Positions 1 through 8,386 are shown, numbered from the stretch's first letter. The stretch: 18,107 bases of DNA from JAYVIQ01 sp043770215 (GCA_043770215.1 JAYVIQ010000112.1:1-18107), one strand, 5' to 3'. Numbers and translations are program-made. The notes: generated from the sequence alone by a model not told the origin.

Positions 1-116
1 CCTATCGGGTCAGGCTCTACGCTCTCGCTTTTTTTGCTGAAAAAGCAAAAAAGAGCTCCACTTCGATCCTTTTCGCAAAAAAAATAATAGGTACTGGTTT
101 AGTTGCGGATATTCAC
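1..116. repeat. Left copy of hairpin element (truncated by window edge)
   Basis: These bases match 3457-3572 at a constant offset of 3456, with only a few substitutions (positions 60, 65 and around 99-102). The copy contains the same internal hairpin, with 30-38 pairing to 44-52 around a GAAAA loop, and the same right-end inverted-repeat arm, ending GATATTCAC at 108-116. The left arm must lie outside the window. There is no coding content I would trust. It is the direct-repeat partner of the complete copy at 3402-3572. Confidence 0.88.
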
Positions 117-219
117 TAAAAAATACAATCAAATGGCCTAACCAAAGAATTTGATAAGATTTATAACATACATTTAAAATAACTCTAGAGACCTTTTCTT
201 TTACTAATAAAACAAAAAA

Positions 220-711
220 ATGACACCTAAGTACAACATACCAACACAAACCTGCATTGGTCATGTGCATCTGAAAGTTTCTAATTTACAACGGTCAATG
301 GAATTTTATTGTAATTTATTGGGATTTGAACTCACAACAATGTATGGCACTGATGCAGCTTTCATCTCTGCTGGCGGTTATCACCATCATATTGGGTTAA
401 ATACTTGGCACAGCCAAAATTATCCAAAAGCTAGTACAAACGGTGTAGGATTGTTTCATACAGCAATTTTGTATCCCACCCGCAAGGATTTGGCTACTAT
501 ATATAACCGATTACTAAAAGAAAAATACCATATAACAGGATCAGCCAATCATGGTGTTTCTGAAGCAATTTACCTTAATGACCCTGACGGAAATGGGGTT
601 GAATTGTATTGGGACAGACCAAAAGAATTATGGAATTACAACTCAGACGGAACAATTGTAATGTATAGTCATGTGTTAGATTTAGAAAATTTATTAAAAG
701 AATTGGAATAA
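220..711 (+). CDS. VOC family protein (glyoxalase / extradiol dioxygenase fold)
   Basis: This 163-residue protein is a single vicinal-oxygen-chelate domain. The N-terminal GHVHLKV strand (His17) is followed by a helix of the SMEFYCNLLGF type, then GLFHTAI (His80), and near the end DPDGNGVELYWDRP (Glu128). His17, His80 and Glu128 sit where the family places its divalent-metal ligands. The HHHIGLNTW stretch and the ending resemble the CatE/YfiE-like catechol-2,3-dioxygenase branch more than lactoylglutathione lyase, but the protein has one domain, not two, so the substrate is uncertain. The ATG follows an A-run typical of Bacteroidota leaders. Its stop lies 6 bases before the next gene, so the two are probably co-transcribed. 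The family is solid; the reaction is inferred. Confidence 0.88.
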   Translation: MTPKYNIPTQTCIGHVHLKVSNLQRSMEFYCNLLGFELTTMYGTDAAFISAGGYHHHIGLNTWHSQNYPKASTNGVGLFHTAILYPTRKDLATIYNRLLKEKYHITGSANHGVSEAIYLNDPDGNGVELYWDRPKELWNYNSDGTIVMYSHVLDLENLLKELE

Positions 712-717
712 ATAGGT

Positions 718-1728
718 ATGGATTCACTCACACATATTGCTTTGGGTGCTTGTATGGGCGAGGCATTTGCAGGTAAAACCCTAGGCAAAAAAGCAATGTT
801 GTGGGGCGCACTGGCACAAAGTATTCCAGATATAGATTTTGTTGCTTCTTTTTGGATGGATACTTCATCCAATTTATTAGCTCATAGGGGGTTTACACAT
901 TCTTTTTTATTTTGTATAATCATTACACCACTATTTGCATTTCTTGCAGAATATTGGCATAGACCACACAACATAAGCCTAAAACATTGGATGCTATTTT
1001 TTGGTAGCGTTATTTTTACTCATATTTTTTTAGATGCATTAAATAATTATGGCGTAGGCTGGTTAGAACCGTTTAGCCACAAACGCATTTCTTTAAATTC
1101 TATCTATGTGGCAGATCCTTTGTTTTCTATTTGGACGTTTTTGGCATGTTTGGCATTTATTTATTTTAGAAAAAATACAATTTACAGAAAAAAAATATGG
1201 CAACTTGGACTCGGCTGTACCGCTATTTATTTATCAATATGCATTGGAATAAAAATTAAAATTGATGCTGAGCTAAGAAAGGCATTAAAAAACCAAAACA
1301 TCAATTACACCCAATATTTTACAACACCCGCACCATTTCAAAATAGTTTATGGTATGTGGTGGCAGGAAATGAAAATGGATTTTATGTAGGATATAAATC
1401 CATTTTTGATACTAATAAGATGATTGATTTTACTTATTTTCCAAGAAACAATAATTACCTAGAAAAGATAGAAAACAAAGAAAACATCTATAAACTAAAG
1501 CGTTTTTCTCAAAACTTTTATACCATTGAAAAATGGAATGACACGCTTGTTTTTAACGATTTGCGCTTTGGACAAATGAAAGGATGGGAAAACCCAAAAG
1601 GAAAATTTGTTTTTCATTATTTTTTAGAAGAAAAGTATGAAAATACGCTTGTTGTACAGCGTGGCAGGTTTGAGGGTTGGGACCAAAAAACATTTGCCTC
1701 ATTTTTTAAAAGATTGAAAGGAAATTGA
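718..1728 (+). CDS. YdjM-type membrane-bound metal-dependent hydrolase (DUF457)
   Basis: The 336-residue protein opens with the family signature MDSLTHIALGA (Asp2, His6). It then has IPDIDF (Asp38, Asp40), HRGFTHS (His56, His61) and HIFLDALNNYG (His102, Asp106), which are the conserved acidic/histidine positions of the YdjM/DUF457 membrane-bound hydrolases. Hydrophobic segments at roughly 63-80, 92-108, 132-149 and 161-178 place the N-terminal half in the inner membrane. The C-terminal part, from about 200 onward, is rich in aromatic and charged residues and is probably soluble. E. coli YdjM is LexA-regulated; I see no SOS box here. It is coupled to the VOC gene upstream and converges on the phospholipase D-like gene with only 23 bases between stops. 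The natural substrate is unknown. Confidence 0.88.
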   Translation: MDSLTHIALGACMGEAFAGKTLGKKAMLWGALAQSIPDIDFVASFWMDTSSNLLAHRGFTHSFLFCIIITPLFAFLAEYWHRPHNISLKHWMLFFGSVIFTHIFLDALNNYGVGWLEPFSHKRISLNSIYVADPLFSIWTFLACLAFIYFRKNTIYRKKIWQLGLGCTAIYLSICIGIKIKIDAELRKALKNQNINYTQYFTTPAPFQNSLWYVVAGNENGFYVGYKSIFDTNKMIDFTYFPRNNNYLEKIENKENIYKLKRFSQNFYTIEKWNDTLVFNDLRFGQMKGWENPKGKFVFHYFLEEKYENTLVVQRGRFEGWDQKTFASFFKRLKGN

Positions 1729-1751
1729 AAATGTTTTTAAAAATTGATTCA

Positions 1752-2918
1752 CTATTGTTGTTTAAAATAATACGTACCTAAAAAAAAGGCAATCCTAAAT
1801 ATTCTATAACAAGCCCATTGATGCAACCGGTTAAAAACAGTATTGGATTTTTGATGGAGTACGTTGGTTACTTCAATGCAATCTTTATTTATAATTGTCT
1901 CTAAATTTTGTGTAACTTTTTTGGCAAAGTTTGCATCTTTAATATCAATGTTCAACTCTATACTAGCATATGCACTGATGTTGTTTATGTTGTAAGAGCC
2001 AATAGTAACCAGGCTTTCATCTACCACACACATTTTTGCGTGTAAAATATTAGGTTGGTACTCGTAAATTTCAATATTATTTCTTAGCAACCAATCGTAC
2101 ATCCAACGCTCTGCAGGTTTTGAAATGGGTACATCTGATTTGCTTGCCAAAATTAATCTGACTTTAACACCTTTTTTTACAGCATACTCCAAAAATCTTC
2201 TAGCCTTACTACCAGGGATAAAATAACTGCAGATAATGGTAATTTGTTTTTCGGCATTTTTAAACATTTCTTGATAGGATACAGACACTTCATTTTTTGA
2301 TCTTACCCAATCATTTCGCCTTATGCTGCACAATGATGTTTCATTTTCAGTAAATGCAAATTTTATGTTTTTCTCTTTGTGATATGCTGATGGTTTACGG
2401 ATTTTGAATCCGTTCCAGGTTTTCCAGCACAATATGCACAATTCTTTTGCAATTGGCCCCTCTAAAAATACTGCAAAATCTAGCCAAGCTTTTTTATTTA
2501 GGCAATCATTGTATCTATCTGCAATATTCATACCGCATACAACTGCATATTTTGCATCTACTACTATCATTTTATGATGCAATCTACGTCCGAAATATAA
2601 ATTGTTACTTTTAAAAAAAGGATTAAAAAATCTAAAATGAATGCGTGCTTTCTTTAAGTTTTCTACAAACAAATTAGTTAAGTTCTTAGAGGCATACCCA
2701 TCCACCAACAAATAAATTTTTACTTTTTTATTAGAGGCATTTACTAAAGCATTTACAATTGATTTACCAGTTTCATCATCATTAAAAATATAGGTTTGTA
2801 TGTGTATGCTTTCTTTGGCTTCAGAGATCAATTTTAAAAGTAAATCAAAAAAAGGTTTACCACTTTGTATGAGTTCTATTTTGTTTTTGGTAAATGCGTT
2901 ACTTACAAACTTTTTCAT
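1752..2918 (-). CDS. Phospholipase D / cardiolipin synthase-like protein
   Basis: This 388-residue protein has two complete HKD motifs. The first is H114-x-K116-x4-D121 followed by GMN (129-131). The second is H293-x-K295-x4-D300 followed by GSYN (307-310). Two HKD halves in one chain form a single phosphatidyl-transfer active site, as in bacterial cardiolipin synthases and phospholipase D. Unlike classic ClsA there is no N-terminal pair of membrane helices. In that respect it resembles ClsB-type or soluble PLD-like enzymes, with a basic/hydrophobic C-terminal tail (about 355-388) that may touch the membrane. A TAA lies directly upstream of the ATG in frame, which fixes the start. It converges on the YdjM-like gene. 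Cardiolipin synthesis is the likeliest role; other phosphodiesterase activity is possible. Confidence 0.88.
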   Translation of the reverse strand: MKKFVSNAFTKNKIELIQSGKPFFDLLLKLISEAKESIHIQTYIFNDDETGKSIVNALVNASNKKVKIYLLVDGYASKNLTNLFVENLKKARIHFRFFNPFFKSNNLYFGRRLHHKMIVVDAKYAVVCGMNIADRYNDCLNKKAWLDFAVFLEGPIAKELCILCWKTWNGFKIRKPSAYHKEKNIKFAFTENETSLCSIRRNDWVRSKNEVSVSYQEMFKNAEKQITIICSYFIPGSKARRFLEYAVKKGVKVRLILASKSDVPISKPAERWMYDWLLRNNIEIYEYQPNILHAKMCVVDESLVTIGSYNINNISAYASIELNIDIKDANFAKKVTQNLETIINKDCIEVTNVLHQKSNTVFNRLHQWACYRIFRIAFFLGTYYFKQQ

Positions 2919-3401
2919 TTAGTCTTTAAGATTTCTAAAATTTATCTTTATAACAGTATTTTTTACCCCCCAAAGGTTCTATATTTTGTTTTAAAAATTG
3001 TTGTATTACTATTTCTATTTGTTATAAAATAAAAGTGGCATGTAGGAAATTTACAACTTTAGTTAAAAATTTTGTAATTCATATTAGTATCAGAATAATC
3101 AACTTTGTTTTTCTATTAATAAGATTTGTGGTAAAAGAGTACAAGCCTAATAATTATTGTGATTTTACTCTTTATTATATTCATTGTAAAAATAAATTTC
3201 ACTTTAAAATTCAAAAAAAATAGTCGGTTGTTTATTTCTTATGGATAAAAATCCAACAAAGCTTACACACTTCTTACATTCTAAAAGCACTAAAAACAAG
3301 TGCAAAATTATTGGTAAAATTACCAGAACAGAAAGCCGTTGGCTTATGGCTATAGAAACCTAAAATAGTTTTACAAAACAGAAAATTTTAAATACGTTAA
3401 T
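2919..3401. other. Gene-poor interval between the PLD-like gene and the hairpin element
   Basis: About 480 bases with no convincing gene. The left end must hold the promoter of the leftward PLD-like gene. Read on the minus strand it carries TATAAC and TACAAC boxes (about 3000-3030), similar to those before the stress genes further right, but 21 rather than 24 bases apart. A GTG-started frame at 3035-3223 is very rich in Phe, Ile and Lys codons and looks like translated AT-rich noncoding DNA. A 40-codon ATG frame at 3241-3363 is listed separately. Confidence 0.5.
3241..3363 (+). CDS. Possible 40-residue basic peptide
   Basis: An ATG-to-TAA frame encodes a short Lys/Thr/Ser-rich peptide beginning MDKNPTKLTHFLHSK and ending ESRWLMAIET. 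I recognise no family. It has no hydrophobic segment, and the upstream sequence gives no strong start signal. It sits alone between the PLD-like gene and the hairpin element, and could equally be a chance frame or a remnant of a longer gene. It is listed only because its composition is less biased than the surrounding AT-rich frames. Confidence 0.18.
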   Translation: MDKNPTKLTHFLHSKSTKNKCKIIGKITRTESRWLMAIET

Positions 3402-3572
3402 GTGAATATCATTAATTGTACCAGTAGAGGAATTGAGTAGTGATTTTGGACGAAACCCTATCGGGTCAGGCTCTACGCTCTCGCTTTTTTTGCTGAAAAA
3501 GCAAAAAAGAGCTCCGCTTCTATCCTTTTCGCAAAAAAAATAATAGGTACTGGTATTCTTGCGGATATTCAC
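3402..3572. repeat. Complete 171-bp hairpin element with terminal inverted repeats
   Basis: The ends are inverted repeats. GTGAATATC (3402-3410), 8 bases, then TACCAGTA (3419-3426) on the left mirror TACTGGTA (3548-3555), 8 bases, then GATATTCAC (3564-3572) on the right. Further in, TTTTG-GA-CGAAA (3444-3455) pairs with TTTCGCAAAA (3527-3536), CCC-TATC-GGG (3456-3465) forms a mini-hairpin, and 3486-3494 pairs with 3500-3508 around GAAAA. Positions 3457-3572 match 1-116. GTTAAT occurs directly left (3396-3401) and 4 bases to the right (3577-3582), a possible but offset target duplication. No coding capacity. It is most like a MITE or REP-type non-autonomous element; an integron attC-like site is a weaker alternative. 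Confidence 0.82.
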
Positions 3573-3762
3573 AAAAGTTAATCATCTAAAATTCCATTTT
3601 AAGAATACGCTTTTGAAAATACAATCACCTAGAATATTGTTATTCAAACTTCTAAGTTCAAAAAATTGAATGTACTGCTCTAGCTTACTTTTAAAGTTAG
3701 ATATACAACAAATTAAAACCCATGCTCAAAGAAAAATATATTAGTTAATTGAAGTAAATCTT

Positions 3763-4845
3763 ATGAGAAAAATCCTTTTTATATTACTAATATCTGTAGT
3801 TTCATGCAAAGAGAAGCTAGAAAAAACCAAACCCACAATAGGTGATGTAACAGAAAGCGTGTATGCATCTGGAATCATTAAATCAGAAAACCAATACACC
3901 GTTTTTTCTACAGTCAGTGGCGTTCTAAAAAAAATTGATATTGTTGTTGGACAGACCGTAGTCAATAATCAAATACTGTTTGAATTAGAAGACGAGAAAG
4001 CCGAATTAAATACACAAAATGCTAGTTTAAGCTATCAATTAAGTAAAAATGACAACCAATATATTCATGATAAAATCATGGAAATGGAATATAAGGTGCA
4101 ATTGGCACGTGACAAATTGCAGGTTGACAAATCTTTATTTGATAGAAACTATCGTATCAAACAATACGAGGTTATTTCAGAAGTCGATTTCGAAAAAATA
4201 GAATTGGCTTATAAAACGTCGAAATTGAATTTGCTATCATCACAAAAACAATTGTCTCAACTTAAATCACAATTGAACTTTGAGCAAAACAAAAATAATA
4301 TTCTTTTACAAATTGGTCAAAGAACGCAAAATGATTATCAAATTAAAAGTGCATTAACAGGACAGATTTATGATGTTTTGATAAAAAAAGGCTCTTTGGT
4401 ATCGCCACAAATTCCGCTAGCAATTATTGGGCAAAAAAACGCTTTTTTATTAGAACTTGAAATAGATGAAAATGACATGGCTAGAATTAAACTCAATCAG
4501 CCAATTTTGGTAACGTTAGAGAGTTATAAAAATCAGGTTTTTGATGCCAAAATAGATAAAATTTATCCCATCATGAATCAAATGTCTAGAACTTTCAAAG
4601 TAGAAGCCCATTTTATAAAAATGCCCCCCAAATTATATCCTAATCTTTCTGCTGAGGGCAATATTATCATTCTAACAAAGAAAAATGCAATTACTATTCC
4701 AAGAAGTTTTTTGCAAAAAGGCGATTCAATCCTTGTTGGCAAAAAAGAAAAGAGAAAAGTAACAATTGGATTGGCAGACTATCAAAAAATTGAAATCCTA
4801 CATGGTTTAAAAGCCAACGAAATGATTTACAAACCCAAAGAATGA
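3763..4845 (+). CDS. ABC-exporter periplasmic adaptor lipoprotein (HlyD/MacA-like)
   Basis: The 360-residue protein starts with a lipoprotein signal: Lys/Arg, a hydrophobic run and VVSC with lipidated Cys15. Residues 30-75 form the first half of a biotinyl-lipoyl-like domain (GIIKSENQ, then VSGVLKKIDIVVGQTV). Residues about 78-180 are a long Gln/Lys/Leu-rich coiled-coil hairpin, and the second lipoyl half and beta-barrel follow (SALTGQIYDVLIKKGSLV near 200). This is the order of membrane-fusion proteins that link an inner-membrane ABC transporter to an outer-membrane channel. Its TGA overlaps the permease ATG as ATGA, and an ATPase gene follows, so it is the adaptor of a MacAB/DevBCA-like tripartite exporter. 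No TolC-type channel is in the window. The transported substrate cannot be read from the sequence. Confidence 0.88.
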   Translation: MRKILFILLISVVSCKEKLEKTKPTIGDVTESVYASGIIKSENQYTVFSTVSGVLKKIDIVVGQTVVNNQILFELEDEKAELNTQNASLSYQLSKNDNQYIHDKIMEMEYKVQLARDKLQVDKSLFDRNYRIKQYEVISEVDFEKIELAYKTSKLNLLSSQKQLSQLKSQLNFEQNKNNILLQIGQRTQNDYQIKSALTGQIYDVLIKKGSLVSPQIPLAIIGQKNAFLLELEIDENDMARIKLNQPILVTLESYKNQVFDAKIDKIYPIMNQMSRTFKVEAHFIKMPPKLYPNLSAEGNIIILTKKNAITIPRSFLQKGDSILVGKKEKRKVTIGLADYQKIEILHGLKANEMIYKPKE

Positions 4846-6098
4846 ACACCAAACTAATTCTAAATATCGCCATTCATCTATTACAAGCACGTCTAAAACA
4901 AACTTTTGTTGCTGCTGCTGGTGTAACGTTTAGCATTGCAATGTTTATAGCACTAATTAGTTTTATGAATGGTTTAAATGATTTATTAGACGGATTAATG
5001 CTTAATAAAACACCTCACGTAGCATTGTATAATGAGGTAAAGCCATCTCTAAACCAACCCATTTTGATTTCTGAAAAATACAAAAATCACACCCATTTTA
5101 TCAGTTCTGTAAAACCTAAAGACCGAGGAAAATCTATTTACAACAGCAAAAAAATCATTCGAGATTTAAAACTAGATAAACGGATTATAGATGTAGCTGC
5201 CAAAATAAATACACCTGTTTTTTTTAATTCTGGGACTATTGAAATTGCTGGAATTATCAACGGAATAGAAATTGACGCAGAGGAAAAGTTATTCAAAATT
5301 TCAGACAATATTATAGAGGGCAATGTGGCTGATTTGGCTCAAAGAAATAGCATTATTATAGGTAAAGGATTAGCAGACAAAATGTTGCTTTCAAAAGGAG
5401 ATAATATTAGTGTTACTTCTTCAAAAGGCAATTTGTCTTTGCTAAAAATAGTTGGGATTTCGCAGATTGGCATTGTGGAAATAGACAACACATTTAGCTA
5501 TACTACGCTAGAAACGGCTCAAAAACTTTTAAACAAGCCCGTAAATTACATCACAAATATTCAAATAAAATTGTTTGACATGGAGTCAGCTCCAGCAGTT
5601 TCCAAAGAATTTCATGAAAAATACAATACAGACACCATTGATTATCAAACAGCTAATGCACAGTTTGAAACAGGTAGTTCTGTCAGAACCATTATTTCCT
5701 ATGCCGTTGGTTTGGTATTGTTACTTGTTGCAGGCTTTGGGATATACAACATCTTAAATATGATGATTTACGAAAAAATGGATACCATTGCTATTCTCAA
5801 AGCAACAGGGTTTTCTGGCAGTGATGTAAAATGGATTTTTATATCATTATCTTTAATCATTGGCTTTGCTGGAGGACTTTTCGGGCTTTTGTTTGGCTAT
5901 TTATTCTCCCTTGGTATAAGTTATATTCCGTTCAAAACCCCCTCTTTGCCAACAATAAAAACCTATCCTATTTCTTTCGATTTTATTTATTATGTAATCA
6001 GTATGATTTTTGCACTTTTTACTACTACAATTGCAGGTTTTTTTCCAGCAATGAAAGCCAGTAAAGTTGATCCAGTAGAAATCATAAGAGGAAAGTAA
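4842..6098 (+). CDS. ABC transporter permease (FtsX/MacB/DevC type)
   Basis: The 418 residues give the four-helix FtsX-type permease layout. One N-terminal membrane helix lies at about 21-43, a large periplasmic domain at about 50-280, and three C-terminal helices at about 285-309, 331-358 and 380-402. The family hallmarks are present: the cytoplasmic loop YEKMDTIAILKATGFSGSD between helices 2 and 3, where the coupling helix contacts the ATPase, and the C-terminal AMKASKVDPVEIIRGK. The first codon overlaps the stop of the adaptor gene, and the ATPase starts 2 bases after its own stop, so the three are translated as a unit. Such permeases act as mechanotransmitters rather than classical channels. 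The partner ATPase is frameshifted here, which puts the function of the complex in doubt. Confidence 0.9.
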   Translation: MNTKLILNIAIHLLQARLKQTFVAAAGVTFSIAMFIALISFMNGLNDLLDGLMLNKTPHVALYNEVKPSLNQPILISEKYKNHTHFISSVKPKDRGKSIYNSKKIIRDLKLDKRIIDVAAKINTPVFFNSGTIEIAGIINGIEIDAEEKLFKISDNIIEGNVADLAQRNSIIIGKGLADKMLLSKGDNISVTSSKGNLSLLKIVGISQIGIVEIDNTFSYTTLETAQKLLNKPVNYITNIQIKLFDMESAPAVSKEFHEKYNTDTIDYQTANAQFETGSSVRTIISYAVGLVLLLVAGFGIYNILNMMIYEKMDTIAILKATGFSGSDVKWIFISLSLIIGFAGGLFGLLFGYLFSLGISYIPFKTPSLPTIKTYPISFDFIYYVISMIFALFTTTIAGFFPAMKASKVDPVEIIRGK

Positions 6099-6100
6099 CT

Positions 6101-6792
6101 ATGGAAAACAAAGCAAAAACCAAAATTTTAGAAACCATAAACATCTCAAAAACATTTCATGATACCATGGATGTGAAAGTTTTGTCAGACATAAATTTCT
6201 CAATAAACAGAGGAGAGTTTGTTTCTATTATAGGAAAATCAGGATGTGGGAAATCTACTTTGTTGTATATTTTATCTACTATGGACACCGCTTTTGATGG
6301 AGATTTAATATTAGATTCTGTGTCTATGAAAAACAAAGCCGATGCTGAATTAGCTATTGTAAGAAATGAAAAAATTGGGTTTGTGTTTCAATTTCATCAT
6401 TTGTTAAATGAATTTTCTGTTTTACAAAACGTAATGTTACCTGGTTTAAAACTTTCAAAATTATCCTCAAAGGAGATAGAAACCAAAGCGTATGAAAAAC
6501 TTAAAGTATTAGGAATTGAAGACAAAGCACTAAATATTCCAAACCAATTGTCTGGTGGAGAAAAGCAACGAGTGGCCATTGCTAGGGCCCTAATCAACGA
6601 TCCATTAATCATAATGGGCGATGAGCCAACAGGGAATTTAGATAAAAAAACTCAGAAATTATTTATGAAGTGTTCAAAGAACTCGCAGAAGTTTACAATC
6701 AATCGCTCTTGATTGTAACCCATGACAACGATTTTGCCAACAGAACCCATCGAATAATAGAAATGGAGGATGGAAAAATCATTAAAATATGA
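6101..6792 (+). pseudogene. ABC transporter ATPase (LolD/MacB type), frameshifted in an A-run
   Basis: The first frame reads Walker A GKSGCGKST (45-53), Q-loop Gln97, signature LSGGEKQ (150-156), Walker B ending GDEP (Asp174, Glu175) and D-loop GNLD, then goes off frame and stops at 6712 after 203 residues. The -1 frame continues without a stop to TGA 6790-6792 and encodes the missing family ending: NSEIIYEVFKEL, then LLIVTHDNDF with the H-loop His, then RIIEMEDGKI. The switch lies at the seven A's 6644-6650. One more A would give GNLDKKNSEIIYEVF and a normal protein of about 230 residues. The 203-residue product would lack the H-loop and should not hydrolyse ATP. A real deletion, a sequencing error in the homopolymer, or slippage could each explain it. 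Confidence 0.85.
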
Positions 6793-6794
6793 AT

Positions 6795-6852
6795 ATTACA
6801 ACTATTAAAAATAGTTCTATAACACAAAACTTTCATTGCTTGCAGAACTTTG
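6795..6852 (+). promoter_or_regulatory. 24-bp-phased boxes and putative promoter of the OmpA gene
   Basis: ATTACAACT (6795-6803), 14 bases, TATAAC (6818-6823), then GCAGAAC (6842-6848) starting exactly 24 bases after TATAAC. The last box runs into GAACTTTGTAC (6845-6855), close to the Bacteroidota -7 element TAnnTTTG (first base differs). I see no clear -33 TTG at the expected distance. AACTAT-TAAAA-ATAGTT (6800-6816) is also a small inverted repeat. The same box arrangement occurs before the DUF305 gene. Confidence 0.4.
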
Positions 6853-6879
6853 TACCTAACAATTATAAACAATAAGTAA

Positions 6880-8361
6880 ATGAAAAAATTATTACAATTG
6901 GGTATATGCCTAGTTTTTACAATTGCATTAAAAGCACAAACAGAGGAGAAAAAATGGAATATTGGTGTGCATGGTGGAATTACTCAATACAACGGAGATT
7001 TAGGTAATGACTGGTATGAAACTGGAAATACCATGTATGGTTTTGGGGGTTTATCCGTTTCTAGATTCTTAGGTAAGTTTTTCGATGCCAATGTATTATT
7101 ATCTAAAGGCAAAATTGGGTATAATAATGGAACAACTACTGGGTTTACTGGGTTTAAAACAGATTTTAATGCTGCTACTTTAAACTTACGTTTCAATGTT
7201 CTTGCAGAAAAATATATCATAAGACCATATGTTTTTGCTGGAGTTGGTGCGGTATTGTTTGACAATAAATTAAACTTTAATAAAGAGAATTATGATTACA
7301 TTTTGCCATCATCTGGTGCAGGCATTCACATAAAAATAACACCAGAAATCATGTTTAATTTGCAGGAAACATTTATGTTTTCTAACAAAGACAGAAGAGA
7401 TGGCGTTGATAATGCCAAAGATGATTTTAAGAAAAAGGATTTTTATTTAACCCATATGATAGGATTTACTTTTAATATTGGTAATTCTAAAGATAAAGAT
7501 CATGATAAAGTCTCGGATAAAAAAGACAATTGCCCTGATACACCATCAGATGTAAAAGTAAACAAAATGGGTTGCCCATTAGATAAAGATGGCGATGGAG
7601 TTGCTGATTATCTAGACAATTGCCTTGATGTTGCTGGATCTAAATCACTAAATGGCTGTCCTGACCAAGATTATGATGGAATTGCAGATGTAAATGACCG
7701 CTGCCCTGAACAAGCAGGAATAGCACAGTTAGGTGGCTGCCCAGATGCAGATGCAGATGGTGTAATAGACCTAGATGATGTATGCCCAAATACCAAACTA
7801 GGTACTAAAGTTGACACAAAAGGGTGTTCTGTAGACACTGATAATGATGGAGTTGCTGATGACATAGACCGTTGCGTTACAACTGCTGGACCAAAAAACT
7901 TAAATGGTTGTCCAGACTCAGATGAAGATGGCATTGCTGACATTGATGATAGATGTCCTAACACAAAAGGTACTTTAGAAAATAAGGGTTGTCTAGAAAT
8001 TACAAGTACAGATATTGCAAGAATAACCTTTATAGGAAGTAAAATCTTCTTTGAAAATAATTCTGATACCTTAAAAGTAGCCTCATTATCCCAACTTGAT
8101 GAATTATCTACAATATTAAACCGCTATGAAGCTACTAGTTTAACTATAGAGGGCCACACTGACAGTGAGGGTGTTGATGATTTTAATATGACATTATCTC
8201 AAAAACGTTCTGATACAGTAAAACAGTATTTGATAGGTAAGGGTATTTCTGAATCTAGATTAACTGGAATAGGATATGGAGAAACAAAACCTGTAGCTGA
8301 CAACAAAACAGCATTAGGAAAAGCCAAAAACAGAAGAGTAGAATTGAAAACGAATTATTAA
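6880..8361 (+). CDS. OmpA-family outer-membrane protein with TSP3 calcium repeats
   Basis: The 493 residues start with a Sec signal peptide (MKKLLQLGICLVFTIALKAQ, cleavage after about residue 20). Residues 25-200 are an outer-membrane beta-barrel domain with alternating Gly/aromatic strands (NIGVHGGITQYNGDLG at the start, MIGFTFNIG at the end). Residues about 204-371 are thrombospondin type-3 repeats, Asp-rich DxDxDGVxD units each followed by a Cys-Pro, which in this family bind calcium. Residues about 378-493 are an OmpA C-terminal peptidoglycan-binding domain, with GHTDSEG (Asp428), LSQKRSDTV (Arg443) and NRRVEL. The protein therefore tethers the outer membrane to peptidoglycan through a rigid linker. 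It is monocistronic: a terminator follows at 8387-8423. It is the start of the stress-gene run. Confidence 0.95.
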   Translation: MKKLLQLGICLVFTIALKAQTEEKKWNIGVHGGITQYNGDLGNDWYETGNTMYGFGGLSVSRFLGKFFDANVLLSKGKIGYNNGTTTGFTGFKTDFNAATLNLRFNVLAEKYIIRPYVFAGVGAVLFDNKLNFNKENYDYILPSSGAGIHIKITPEIMFNLQETFMFSNKDRRDGVDNAKDDFKKKDFYLTHMIGFTFNIGNSKDKDHDKVSDKKDNCPDTPSDVKVNKMGCPLDKDGDGVADYLDNCLDVAGSKSLNGCPDQDYDGIADVNDRCPEQAGIAQLGGCPDADADGVIDLDDVCPNTKLGTKVDTKGCSVDTDNDGVADDIDRCVTTAGPKNLNGCPDSDEDGIADIDDRCPNTKGTLENKGCLEITSTDIARITFIGSKIFFENNSDTLKVASLSQLDELSTILNRYEATSLTIEGHTDSEGVDDFNMTLSQKRSDTVKQYLIGKGISESRLTGIGYGETKPVADNKTALGKAKNRRVELKTNY

Positions 8362-8386
8362 TTAAACGTTTTATTGGGTTCGATTG

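Noticed and set aside
10..270. Minus-strand 86-residue frame
   Set aside because: It runs through the left copy of the hairpin element and into the start of the VOC gene; no family features.
3035..3223. 62-residue frame starting with GTG
   Set aside because: It is dominated by Phe, Ile, Lys and Asn codons expected of AT-rich noncoding DNA, has no recognisable motif and lies in the promoter region of the leftward PLD-like gene.
3360..3572. Minus-strand 70-residue frame
   Set aside because: It lies almost wholly inside the hairpin element; its Ser/Lys-rich peptide is the translation of the repeat, not a gene.
1..3572. Segment as an integron cassette array
   Set aside because: Genes are on both strands, no integrase is visible, and I could not identify the GTTRRRY/RYYYAAC core pair at the element ends; attC remains only a weak alternative.
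6101..6712. ABC ATPase as an intact 203-residue protein
   Set aside because: The sequence after GNLDKK has no family similarity, whereas the other frame continues the ATPase perfectly; the short frame is a product of the shift.
7671..7964. Minus-strand frame opposite the OmpA gene
   Set aside because: It is the antisense reading of the Asp-rich calcium repeats, which stays open because of the repeat's codon pattern.
7490..8000. TSP3 stretch as a CRISPR-like or tandem DNA repeat
   Set aside because: The repetition is at protein level inside one open frame; the DNA units vary in length and sequence.
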